Of a stretch of DNA of 64,000 nucleotides, positions 17,280 through 25,415 are shown one piece after another. A program made the translations under genes and the position numbers. The stretch comes from JAIVJZ01 sp036386515 (GTDB lineage Bacteria; Acidobacteriota; Blastocatellia; Pyrinomonadales; Pyrinomonadaceae). How positions within the stretch are numbered: the first letter of the stretch is position 1; each line of letters opens with the position of its first letter. Where the stretch lies: positions 1-64,000 of the forward strand of contig DASVVO010000024.1 in NCBI GenBank assembly GCA_036386515.1. Direction: 5' to 3'. The notes under the pieces were generated by a model. The model did no database searches and was not told the DNA's origin. It saw nothing but the letters and a program-made list of their open reading frames with translations.

Positions 17280-17462
17280 ATGCTCTTGATTAGCATCGCA
17301 TTGTTTATTGCCTTCGGCGTGATTGGCTGGCTGGCGACGCGCATCTACAAAACGCAAATGGAAAAGCGTCTGGGCAGGAAAATAGAGGGGGAGCATGAAT
17401 TAACGTCCATCGCCTCCTGGATGGAAGCAGCCAAAGAAGAAAAGCCGCATGATGGAAGATAA
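17280..17462 (+). CDS. Small single-span membrane protein
   Basis: The protein has 60 residues: one N-terminal transmembrane helix (LLISIALFIAFGVIGWLATR) followed by a charged cytoplasmic tail (YKTQMEKRLGRKIEGEHELT...). AGGAG lies 11 bases before the ATG. It sits between the receiver remnant and a convergent peptidase gene. No family is known to me; small membrane adaptors of this shape are common. Confidence 0.55.
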   Translation: MLLISIALFIAFGVIGWLATRIYKTQMEKRLGRKIEGEHELTSIASWMEAAKEEKPHDGR

Positions 17463-17629
17463 AGGGCAACGAAGCGCATAGCCTCTTCACCCCGGCTACA
17501 GGCCGCTCCATTTTGGTTTTTGGGAGTTGAAGCCCCGGGAAAAACGTGAGCTTTTGACAGCGGTTCAGGCGTGCGCGTCTAAGGAATATCTCGATAAAAG
17601 AACCTCGTCCTGCTAAAAAAACATTCACA
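17463..17629. other. Intergenic stretch between convergent genes
   Basis: 167 bases, with no clear terminator. The sequence is of average composition and I see no reading frame worth reporting. Confidence 0.4.
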
Positions 17630-18952
17630 TTATTTTCGCTTCCGCGCCCGGCTCTCCTTCTTCCCGGCAACTTTCTTCGTCGCCTTCCGTTCATCCGCCC
17701 GAACGCTTTTCTTCACCGCCGCTTCAACAGGTTTCGACTCTTTCCGCACAGTGCCGCCCGTGGCCTCGCCGAGCGATTCCCGGATCAACTCTTCGCCGGG
17801 ACGCTTCCCGTCAACGAACGCGAAAACGTGGAAGTGATCGCGATTTTCTCTGAGCGCCTCGATGCGGCCTTCGTCCCGCATGCGGGCGAGGTCTGCCATC
17901 ACGTGCGCCTGTTCATCGGCCGTCATGTAACGGTAGAAGATGTCGAAGGCCAACCCGGTCGAATGCGGGGGCGTCTGGATGCGTGTGGCGTTTGCATTGA
18001 CCTTGCTCAGTTGACGCTGGTATTCGTCAGGACGAATGAGCGAAGTGATGGGCAGCGGGCGGTCGAATTTCTGCCGGTACGAGCGGGCGATTTCCTCCAG
18101 GACGCCGACCGCTTCGGGGCGCAGGTGGCTGAGCAGACGCACCTTCAACTCCCGGCGCGCCGACGAATCGGCCAGATCGTAGGCGACGCCCGACAAATCA
18201 GACGCCACCCCGGCGAGCAACTCGTGCTCGGCGATGAGTTCCTGCCGACGCTTGCCGTCGCCCGCATAATAGGCTTCCAACAATTCCCGACGCTCATGAA
18301 CAACTTTGAGTTCCTTCGCCTGAGAGGAAAGCTGCGATTGGAGGCGCGCGCGCGGCGCGCGCTCTCCCTTGCCGAGAGAGTTCAACTGTTCCTTGAGCGC
18401 GGAGATTTCCTCGTCGATAACCCGCAAAGACTCGTTCAGGCGCGCGGCTTCCGGCTCGATTTCGGCCTCGCCCAGCAGGGGAATCCTTTTACCGCTCGCT
18501 TTGTCGTAGTGTGTGAAAGCGTCTTTGCCCGCGAGCGCCCCCACCCCGTACAGGACGTGGTTTTCCCCGACGCTCGCCACCTCGACCATCTTTCCGCCGC
18601 GAATCAGGTCGGCGAGTTCGGCGAAGTCGTGCGGCGTCGCCACGTGGTGCTCTTTCCACTCCGCCACCTGTATGGCGAGAAAGCGGCGCGAGTCGCTGTA
18701 ATGACGAAGCTGACCGGGAACTTCAATCTTCGCCTGCCGCCCCGTCTGCTCGCCCCTGTCCTCGACCACTTTCATCGCGGCGAGTTGCCACGGGCTGATC
18801 TCGGCGGCGGCCGCCGTCCCGTGGTCTGACGCGTATGGTGAGCCATCGTTCCGGCCTGCCCGTCTCTTCCCCGGCAGCAGCGACAACATCGCCATGCCGA
18901 GAGCCAATATAAGAACCACCGGAGCGACACGTCTCCACAGACTTTGATTCAT
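17630..18952 (-). CDS. Membrane-anchored M15-like (VanY/DUF5715-type) peptidase
   Basis: The protein has 440 residues. An N-terminal anchor (RVAPVVLILALGMAMLSLLP) places it in the envelope. A central coiled-coil region (about 165-240: INEEISALKEQL-type heptads) precedes the catalytic part, which has the M15/LAS zinc-peptidase marks HSTGLAFDI (H-x-x-G-x-A-x-D) and RDHFHVF (H-x-H). In that family these residues bind zinc and cut peptidoglycan stem peptides. The C-terminus is a Lys/Arg-rich tail (KKSVRADERKATKKVAGKKE). The start is the ATG at 18952. It is probably a cell-wall remodelling enzyme; the exact DUF assignment is from memory. Confidence 0.72.
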   Translation of the reverse strand: MNQSLWRRVAPVVLILALGMAMLSLLPGKRRAGRNDGSPYASDHGTAAAAEISPWQLAAMKVVEDRGEQTGRQAKIEVPGQLRHYSDSRRFLAIQVAEWKEHHVATPHDFAELADLIRGGKMVEVASVGENHVLYGVGALAGKDAFTHYDKASGKRIPLLGEAEIEPEAARLNESLRVIDEEISALKEQLNSLGKGERAPRARLQSQLSSQAKELKVVHERRELLEAYYAGDGKRRQELIAEHELLAGVASDLSGVAYDLADSSARRELKVRLLSHLRPEAVGVLEEIARSYRQKFDRPLPITSLIRPDEYQRQLSKVNANATRIQTPPHSTGLAFDIFYRYMTADEQAHVMADLARMRDEGRIEALRENRDHFHVFAFVDGKRPGEELIRESLGEATGGTVRKESKPVEAAVKKSVRADERKATKKVAGKKESRARKRK

Positions 18953-19618
18953 GCGTTAATGATTCCTTGAATAAAAAGGCGTGTCACGACGAAGCACTGG
19001 GATTATTTCACCGGCTGCGTCATCGTCAGGTTGGGAGAACTTTTTTGATGTGATTTCAGGGTCAAACGTTGCGGGTCAATTTGCTTAATTCGCGCCTCCG
19101 CCGCCGGGTCGCGAAGGCGATGCAAGGCTCCGCAAACTTCGATAAATTTTTGACCGCCCTCGCCGCCATGGTTCGTGATCACGAGACGCCGGGGAGATTC
19201 TTTCGCCGCCTCAAAAAGCCGCCTCGAAAAGCCGCCTGGCCGGGGCAAAATCTTTGCGACACAGGCATAAAATTCATGCGTCAGTAGCGTTCGGCCGCGC
19301 CTTGCGGGCATTTCGGCGGGCTGACTCAAGTGTTGAAATAGTTGGAGTTTTTTTCGAGACCTCGCGGCGTCGCCGTTGAGGAATGGAGATTGCCGGAGGG
19401 TGTCTGATATAGTGCTTCGCACAACAGGTCGCTTTGGCGGGCGTTGGCCGGAAAGGCTCGCGGGCGTGGGAAGAATCGTTATATCTGTGTTGTAATGTTC
19501 GTTTTCGCGGCGACCGGAGCCACATCACGCGCATCAGAGATGTACATCGTCTGCGCGAGAGGCCGAGCGCATCGCACCGACGAAAATCCAAACAGGGTAT
19601 TTTTTCAAGACTGTTCCG
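18953..19618. other. Intergenic region before ppk1; at most a weak hypothetical frame
   Basis: 666 bases of mixed composition. A 139-codon minus-strand frame (19003-19422) has an unremarkable, Arg/Pro-rich translation with no motif, signal or ribosome-binding site, so I do not call it. The ppk1 promoter must lie here but no convincing box pair stands out. Confidence 0.35.
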
Positions 19619-21766
19619 ATGAAGATTGTAGCCAGCAAACACCCCCCCTCCGAAGACCGGCGCGCCGACCCCTCCGGCGCGGCTCTGTCGCCGAAATTGA
19701 TGGACGCCAGCCAACTGCTGTTCAACCGTGAGTTCAGCCTGTTGGAATTCTTCCGCCGCGTGCTCGAAGAGGGATTGGACGCGACGCAGCCGCTCTTGGA
19801 ACGTCTGAAGTTCCTCGCCATCTTTTCGAGCAACGTGGACGAGTTTTTCATGATCCGCGTGTCGGGACTCAAAGAGGAATTTGAGCATGACGTGACGGAA
19901 CTGTCGCCCGACGGCATGACGGTCGCCGCCCAACTCGCGGAGATCAGGCAACGGCTCCTGCCGATGCTCGCGGAGCAGAGCCGCTGCCTCGTTGAAGAGT
20001 TGCTGCCGCAACTCAAAGAGCAGGGCATCGTGATCGCCTCCTATAATTCCCTGTCGGAGGATGAGCGCACCGCACTGCAAGACTATTTCGAGGATCAGGT
20101 GTTTCCGGTGCTCACGCCGCAGGCCGTCGATCCGAGCCACCCGTTCCCTTACGTCTCGAACCTGAGCCTCAATCTCGCCCTGATGGTTGCGCCGCTGCCG
20201 GAGCACGGCATCACGAGTTCGCTGGTGGGCAAGATCGAGCCGCGTTTCGCGCGCATCAAAGTGCCGCCGCTCGTGCCGCGCCTGATCCCGGTCGAAAAAG
20301 ACGGCTCCAGGTTCATCCTGCTCGAAGACCTGATCGCGGCCAACGCGAAGGCTCTGTTTCCGCGCATGCGCGCGAGCGTGTGCCACGCCTTCCGCGTCAC
20401 GCGCGACGCCGACATAGACATCCGCGAGGACGAGGCCGACGACCTCCTGCGCATCATGCAGCAGACGCTGCGCAAGCGTCGTTTCGGCGCGCCCGTGCGT
20501 CTCGAAGTGGCGGACGGGATGCCCGCCGACATGACGCGGTATCTCACCGAGTCGATCGGCGTCGAGGCCGAAGACGTGTACCGCGCGGGCAGCCCCTTGA
20601 ACGTGCCCGATTTGATGAGGCTCTACAAGCTCGACCGTCCCGAGTTGAAAGACGCGGCCTTCAAGCCGCAGACGCCCGTCGCGCTGCGTCGCCCGCGCCT
20701 CTCCATCTTCGACGCGATCCGCGAGCAGGACATCCTGCTCCATCATCCCTATAGCTCGTTTGCGCCCGTCACGGATTTCATCGCCGCCGCCGCGCACGAC
20801 GAGAACGTCGCGGCCATCAAGATTTGTCTCTACCGCACGGGTCACAACTCGCCCATCCCGCAGTCGCTCATCGAGGCGAGCGAGCAGGGCAAGCAGGTGA
20901 CCGCCATCATCGAACTCAAAGCGCGCTTCGACGAGGAGAACAATATCGAATGGGCGCAACGCCTGGAGGAGGCGGGCGTCCATGTCGTCTACGGGTTGAT
21001 GGGACTCAAGACCCACTGCAAGCTCGCGCTCGTCGTGCGCCGCGAAGACGACTCGATGCGCCGCTACGTTCACATCGCCACGGGCAACTACAACCCCGAC
21101 ACCTCGCGCGCCTACACGGACATCGGACTCTTCACCGTCAACGAAGAGATCGGCGCCGACGCCTCCGAACTCTTCAACTACCTGACCGGCTATTCGCGCC
21201 AGAAAGAGTACCGGCAATTGATGGTTGCGCCCGTCAACATGCGCGAGCGCATGCTCGCGCTCATCGGGCGCGAGGCCGAGCACGCGCGCGCCGGCCGCCC
21301 CGCGCGCATGGTCATCAAGATCAACCGGCTGGCCGACATCGAGATCATCCGCGCGCTCTACGACGCGTCGCAGGGGGGCGTCCGCGTAGACCTCATCGTG
21401 CGCGGCGTGTGCATGCTGCGCCCCGGCGTCGCCGGGCTATCGGAGAAGATCACGGTGCGCAGCATCGTCGGCCGCTTCCTCGAACACAGTCGCTTCTTTT
21501 ATTTCGCGAACGGCGGCGACGAGGAGTTTTACACGGGCAGTTCCGATTGGATGCCGCGCAATCTCAACCGGCGCGTCGAAGTCGTCGTGCCCGTCCACGA
21601 TGCGCGGCTGCGCCGTCATTTCAAGGACGTGATTCTGGCCGCCTACCTGCGCGACAACGTGAAGGCGCGCCGGCTCCTGCCCGACGGCTCTTACGAACGC
21701 ATCCTGCCCGCCGAGGGCGAGGAGCGGTTCGATAGCCAGCTACATTTCATGGACGTTCAGCTTTAA
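19619..21766 (+). CDS. ppk1: Polyphosphate kinase 1
   Basis: The protein has 715 residues, the usual length, and makes polyphosphate from ATP reversibly. Visible features are the N-terminal domain NREFSLLEFFRRVLEEG, FLAIFSSNVDEFFMIRVSGL, the catalytic phospho-His region LMGLKTHCKLALVVRRED, the YVHIATGNYNPDTSRAYTDI segment, and a C-terminal PLD-like domain with TGSSDWMPRNLNRRVEVVVP. The start at 19619 adds 27 residues before MDASQLLFNREF; the internal ATG at 19700 is an equally good candidate because neither has a clear ribosome-binding site. It is followed 42 bases later by a secreted kinase-fold gene. Confidence 0.95.
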   Translation: MKIVASKHPPSEDRRADPSGAALSPKLMDASQLLFNREFSLLEFFRRVLEEGLDATQPLLERLKFLAIFSSNVDEFFMIRVSGLKEEFEHDVTELSPDGMTVAAQLAEIRQRLLPMLAEQSRCLVEELLPQLKEQGIVIASYNSLSEDERTALQDYFEDQVFPVLTPQAVDPSHPFPYVSNLSLNLALMVAPLPEHGITSSLVGKIEPRFARIKVPPLVPRLIPVEKDGSRFILLEDLIAANAKALFPRMRASVCHAFRVTRDADIDIREDEADDLLRIMQQTLRKRRFGAPVRLEVADGMPADMTRYLTESIGVEAEDVYRAGSPLNVPDLMRLYKLDRPELKDAAFKPQTPVALRRPRLSIFDAIREQDILLHHPYSSFAPVTDFIAAAAHDENVAAIKICLYRTGHNSPIPQSLIEASEQGKQVTAIIELKARFDEENNIEWAQRLEEAGVHVVYGLMGLKTHCKLALVVRREDDSMRRYVHIATGNYNPDTSRAYTDIGLFTVNEEIGADASELFNYLTGYSRQKEYRQLMVAPVNMRERMLALIGREAEHARAGRPARMVIKINRLADIEIIRALYDASQGGVRVDLIVRGVCMLRPGVAGLSEKITVRSIVGRFLEHSRFFYFANGGDEEFYTGSSDWMPRNLNRRVEVVVPVHDARLRRHFKDVILAAYLRDNVKARRLLPDGSYERILPAEGEERFDSQLHFMDVQL

Positions 21767-21808
21767 AGCGCGGACGTTAAAATTCATTTACCCGAGAGGT
21801 GTGACAGC

Positions 21809-22783
21809 ATGTTTCGAAAGAGTAATTTTCGCGCGGTGATGCTCGCTCTCATCGTCATCGCGCTCGGACTCTCGACGACGGCCTTCGCCGTCCAGAAAAA
21901 AGCGAAGAAGGCGAAGAAGCCGATGCCCACGGGCACGCCCGTCATGTGGCGCGAACCGACGGACATCGCGACCCGTGATCTGTTTCTCGGTTCCGGCGGC
22001 GAAGCGGGAAAGCCCGACCTGTCGAGTCTGACCTTGATCGAGAAAGTGGAAGGCGGCTTCTCCGAGAAGTATCGCGTGAAGGACGCGGCGGGGCGCGAGT
22101 GGGTGGCGAAAGTCAGCCGCGAAGCGCAGTCGGAGGCGGCGGCCGTGCGCCTGCTGTGGGCTGTCGGTTACGTCACGGAGATCAACTATCTCGCGCCGAG
22201 CGTGACCATCCCCGGCACGCCGAAAGGCACTTACGAAAACGTCAGGTTGGAAGGGCGGTCGAAAGACATCAAGCGGCTCGACCCGTGGCTGTGGGATAAA
22301 AACCCTTTCAGCGGCAAGCGCGAGTTTCAGGGTTTGAAAGTGATGATGCTCCTGCTCAACAACTGGGACATCAAGGACGACAACAACGGGATTCTCCACG
22401 TCGTCACCCCCGAGGGACAGAGCGAACTGCACTACATCGTCAGCGACCTCGGCGCGACATTCGGCAAGATCGGCAGCGGGCCGCTCTGGGCGTTGAAGCG
22501 CAGCCGCAACAACCCTGAAGATTATGCCGGGTCGAAGTTCGTCGATCACGTCTACAAGGATCGCGTCTTCTTCCACTACGGCGGCAAGAAGCAGGACACC
22601 TTCGAGGACATCTCGGTCGGCGACGTGCAATGGATCGCGGGGCTGCTCTCGCGCCTCAGCGACCAGCAACTCAGCGACGCCTTCCGCGCGGCCAACTATA
22701 ATCAAGAGGAAGTGGGTTTGTTGACGAGCGCGGTGCGCGCGCGCATCAACGAACTCGTCAATCTCCCGCCGGCGGAATCCTGA
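21809..22783 (+). CDS. Exported protein with a degenerate kinase-like fold
   Basis: The protein has 324 residues. It has a Sec signal peptide (VMLALIVIALGLSTTAFA) and then a basic linker. The core carries, in the right order, the elements of a kinase fold: EWVAKVS with Lys101, EAQSEAAAVRLL with Glu109 as the helix-C glutamate, LLNNWDIKDDNNG (Asp187/Asp190 and Asn192/193, catalytic-loop-like) and YIVSDLGATFG (Asp213-Leu-Gly, a DFG equivalent). This order resembles HipA/FAM20-like or CotH-type extracytoplasmic kinases, but I cannot name the family. Its place between ppk1 and a DUF4956 gene suggests phosphate or polyphosphate chemistry at the envelope. Confidence 0.6.
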   Translation: MFRKSNFRAVMLALIVIALGLSTTAFAVQKKAKKAKKPMPTGTPVMWREPTDIATRDLFLGSGGEAGKPDLSSLTLIEKVEGGFSEKYRVKDAAGREWVAKVSREAQSEAAAVRLLWAVGYVTEINYLAPSVTIPGTPKGTYENVRLEGRSKDIKRLDPWLWDKNPFSGKREFQGLKVMMLLLNNWDIKDDNNGILHVVTPEGQSELHYIVSDLGATFGKIGSGPLWALKRSRNNPEDYAGSKFVDHVYKDRVFFHYGGKKQDTFEDISVGDVQWIAGLLSRLSDQQLSDAFRAANYNQEEVGLLTSAVRARINELVNLPPAES

Positions 22784-22826
22784 GGGGCGGCCGTCCTCGC
22801 CGAAGTAGTTCGCATCGTTCGCAACA

Positions 22827-22855
22827 ACGCCCGTCGCTTTTTGAGCGGCGGGCGT
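22827..22855 (+). other. 12-bp-stem hairpin between kinase-fold gene and DUF4956 gene
   Basis: ACGCCCGTCGCT and AGCGGCGGGCGT pair (one G-T) around TTTTG. There is no U-tract after it, so it may be an RNA stability or attenuation element rather than a terminator. Confidence 0.45.
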
Positions 22856-22872
22856 AGTAAAGTTAAGGTGAC

Positions 22873-23913
22873 ATGCTCAGAAGAAACCAGCAGAAGACTC
22901 TCGTTGTCGGAGTGCTCGCCGCGCTTCTCGGATTCGGCCTCGTCGCGTTCCTGATGTCGCGCGGCAACAATGCGAACAACCCTCCCGCCGCCGGGACGCC
23001 GACGCAGGAAACCGCTGCTGCCGACTCGCCCGCCCAAAGCTCGACCCAGACCCCGCCCGACGACGCGCCCGCGCCGACCGCCTACGCGCCCGCTCCGGCT
23101 CCGGCAACCGCTCGCTCTCAAACCGACACGCCGCCGCGCGCCGAAGGCGGCAACGGCGGCGGTGACGGCGGTAACAACGACTCCGTCATCTCGATGCTTT
23201 TCGGCGCGGACGATATTAAAGCAGGCCCCAACGCGCCGCCCGAAAGCTGGACGGTGGTGATCCCGCGCATTATCGTGCGGCTCGCGCTGGCCGCGCTGCT
23301 CGTGGCGGCATTGGCCTTCCGCCCGCGCCGCGGCGTGCCCTCGCTCCCGCGCAACCCTTACGTAGCGCAGACGCAAATCCTGCTCGCCGTCGTGGCCTCC
23401 GCGCTGATGATGATCGTGGGCGATAGCGCGGCGCGCGCCTTCGGCATCTTCGCCGCCGCCTCGCTCGTCCGCTTCCGCACGAACATCCGCGACCCGAAGG
23501 AAGTGACCGTTCTGCTGATCAGCCTCGCCATCGGTTTGGCGACGGGCGTCGGCCGTTGGGAACTCGCGCTCACGCTCTCCGTCTTCGTCTTCCCGCTGCT
23601 CTGGGTGCTCGAACACTACGAACTCGGGCAGGTCGTGCGCCCCATCCTCGTGACGGTGAAGACGCGCGACACGACGCGCACGCAGGAGACGCTCCTGCGA
23701 ATCTTCCGGCGGCACAGGTTCAACGTCGAACTGCGCCAACTCGATCCTTCCGACGCCGAAGAACCCGTCGGCTGCATCGTCTATTTCCTGAACATGAATC
23801 TCAACATCAGCACCGACGAAATGAGCGAAGAGATCATGTCGTCCGACCCGCAGCACATCGAGGGCATTGAATGGGAACAGACGAAGGGCACGGGCAATCA
23901 AATCTATCAATAG
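22873..23913 (+). CDS. DUF4956 membrane protein
   Basis: The protein has 346 residues. An N-terminal span (LVVGVLAALLGFGLVAFLM) is followed by a long Pro/Ala/Thr linker and then a DUF4956 domain: several hydrophobic spans with the family signature ARAFGIFAAASLVRFRTNI and RDPKEVTVLLISLAIGLATG, then a cytosolic C-terminal domain (TLLRIFRRHRFNVELRQLD). DUF4956 genes are often next to VTC-type polyphosphate polymerases or CotH kinases. Here the neighbour is ppk1 and an exported kinase-fold protein, which fits the same theme. It may help handle or transport polyphosphate; this is inference. Confidence 0.8.
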   Translation: MLRRNQQKTLVVGVLAALLGFGLVAFLMSRGNNANNPPAAGTPTQETAAADSPAQSSTQTPPDDAPAPTAYAPAPAPATARSQTDTPPRAEGGNGGGDGGNNDSVISMLFGADDIKAGPNAPPESWTVVIPRIIVRLALAALLVAALAFRPRRGVPSLPRNPYVAQTQILLAVVASALMMIVGDSAARAFGIFAAASLVRFRTNIRDPKEVTVLLISLAIGLATGVGRWELALTLSVFVFPLLWVLEHYELGQVVRPILVTVKTRDTTRTQETLLRIFRRHRFNVELRQLDPSDAEEPVGCIVYFLNMNLNISTDEMSEEIMSSDPQHIEGIEWEQTKGTGNQIYQ

Positions 23914-23945
23914 ACTTCGCGGGCGTCGTAGAAAATCAGGACGAA

Positions 23946-23986
23946 AAAAACCGTGGCCGCTTCCGAGTGAAGCGGCCACGGTTTTT
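23946..23986. terminator. Bidirectional terminator between DUF4956 gene and phosphatase gene
   Basis: AAAAACCGTGGCCGCTTC (23946-23963) pairs exactly with GAAGCGGCCACGGTTTTT (23969-23986) across loop CGAGT, giving A- and T-tracts on both sides for convergent transcripts. Confidence 0.92.
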
Positions 23987-24005
23987 CATTGAGCGCGACT
24001 TGAAG

Positions 24006-24611
24006 TTATTTCAAAGCGGGCGCGTGCGTCATCGACGCCGCCGGTGCGGCGTGCGTCGCGTGCATGCGCTGCGAGTAATCCTGCACATACTTTTTCATGT
24101 CGCCGTGTCCCCAGCGCGTGTAGAAGTCGAAGTCTTTCATCTCCCGGTAAACCCGGTCGTAGTTCCAGCCGTACCTGGTGAAACGATAGACCGCGCCCAT
24201 CACCCCCGTGCGATGACGCCCGCCCGCGCAGTGGACGTAGAACGCGCCGGTCTCCGGGTTGTTGGCGAGTTTCAAAAACGCCTCGATCTGTTCCTCGCGC
24301 GGGTAGTCCTTGTCGCTCATCGGGATGTTGACGTAGCGCATGCCGAGAGCTTCCACGGCGGGCTTCTCGTAAGCCTGCGCGTCGTCGCGCAGATCGATGA
24401 CGGTCTTGATGCCGAGCGCGGCGAGGCTCGGGTAGTCTGCTTCTTTCGGCTGCGCCCCACGGTAGAAACGCTCGTCCATCTGGCCGAAGTTTTTGATCTT
24501 GATGTCGGAAAAGGATGTTTGCGCGGACTGCGCGAAGGAGGCGACGGACAGAGCCAGCACGAGGAGGAAAGCATTCACCCCGCGCCGGGAGAAATTACGC
24601 TTCATACGCAT
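24006..24611 (-). CDS. Exported dual-specificity-type (Cys-based) phosphatase
   Basis: The protein has 201 residues. The signal peptide (FLLVLALSVASFAQSA) shows export. The catalytic P-loop is YVHCAGGRHRTGVMG, with nucleophile Cys128 and Arg134 (CX5R). The upstream IDLRDDAQAYEKPAVEALGM and VNIPMSD match the DSP/PTP-like fold used on phospho-Ser/Tyr, inositol phosphates or polyphosphate in different members. GGAGAA precedes the ATG. It converges on the ppk1 block and may hydrolyse phosphate products at the same site; the substrate is unknown. The C-terminus is Ala/His/Pro-rich. Confidence 0.85.
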   Translation of the reverse strand: MRMKRNFSRRGVNAFLLVLALSVASFAQSAQTSFSDIKIKNFGQMDERFYRGAQPKEADYPSLAALGIKTVIDLRDDAQAYEKPAVEALGMRYVNIPMSDKDYPREEQIEAFLKLANNPETGAFYVHCAGGRHRTGVMGAVYRFTRYGWNYDRVYREMKDFDFYTRWGHGDMKKYVQDYSQRMHATHAAPAASMTHAPALK

Positions 24612-24968
24612 CGAAAAATTCTCCTACAGTTTGAAAGAAACCAAAAACAATAAACTACAGAAGATTGGTCTGGTGAGAATTTGGGCTGCCGCCGTTGCTC
24701 CGCATAACCGCCGCGGCGTTTTACCAATCAACTCTGCCGATTGACCGCACGAATTGTCGTCGTCTTCGCCGAAGCCCCGGCGGAACGCATGCGTCCAGTA
24801 TCAGATGCGACAAACGCCGCCCGCGTCGCCCCTGTGCAAACGCCGGGTGCGCGCCGAGTCTTTGTCATGCACGCTGCGCCGCCTGGAATTACCATCACCC
24901 GCCAGGCTCGCCAAGTAGCCCCGCCGCGCTCCTTCGCGGAAGGCGGCCGGACGCGTTCCCCGACGCGC
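24612..24968. other. Intergenic stretch, no gene supported
   Basis: 357 bases. A segment at 24670-24755 reads on the minus strand somewhat like a worn tRNA, but the T-loop and acceptor pairing are missing. No reading frame here has a recognisable protein. Confidence 0.35.
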
Positions 24969-25148
24969 CTAGCCGCGACGCGATCTCTGCCAACGCTCTT
25001 TGACGTTGACGCGCTTCTCCGTGCGATAGAGACACGACCAGCAGACGTGTCGAACCCGGTCGTCCGCCTCTCTCGATTCGCTCATGCGCGCGCACTCCTT
25101 GTCGCAGCGTTCGCAGATTAAAGCCGGTTTCTCTTCAACTGTTGACAT
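24969..25148 (-). CDS. 59-residue zinc-ribbon-like protein
   Basis: The ATG at 25148 has AGGAGC 8 bases upstream and opens 59 codons. The translation holds two Cys pairs, ICERCDKEC near residue 12 and HVCWSCLY near residue 38 (C-x2-C and C-x2-C), which is the spacing of a small zinc ribbon, and a basic C-terminus (KRVNVKERWQRSRRG). It is probably a nucleic-acid- or protein-binding micro-protein. Cys pairing, composition and ribosome-binding site make it credible despite the short length. Confidence 0.65.
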   Translation of the reverse strand: MSTVEEKPALICERCDKECARMSESREADDRVRHVCWSCLYRTEKRVNVKERWQRSRRG

Positions 25149-25415
25149 CGCTTTTGCTCCTGTCGCGCTTCACGTCGCCCGAGGCACAGTGTAACCGAAA
25201 ATCGCCCGCGTGTTCAGCCACGGCGGCGGCCGCGCGCTCCAAATACCCGAACCTTTGTTAGAATCAGGCGGGCAAACATTACGGCGGCGTTTGAATCACA
25301 ACTCGGGCGGGCGCATTTCGACCCGCACCGGACGCGCCCTCTCCCGCGCGCGTTCGTTCCGTCAAACTCACCGCTTTTGGACACGCAGGGCTTGAAGCCC
25401 GGCAACGGAGTGCAA

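Noticed and set aside
19003..19422. 139-codon minus-strand frame upstream of ppk1
   Set aside because: No motif, signal, family resemblance or ribosome-binding site; composition fits non-coding DNA.
24670..24755. tRNA-like sequence on the minus strand ending TTCTCACCA
   Set aside because: No TTCRANNC T-loop and no acceptor stem pairing; at best a decayed fragment, so not called.
24741..25121. 126-codon plus-strand frame
   Set aside because: Antisense to the small zinc-ribbon gene and with no domain; the minus-strand gene has the better start signal.
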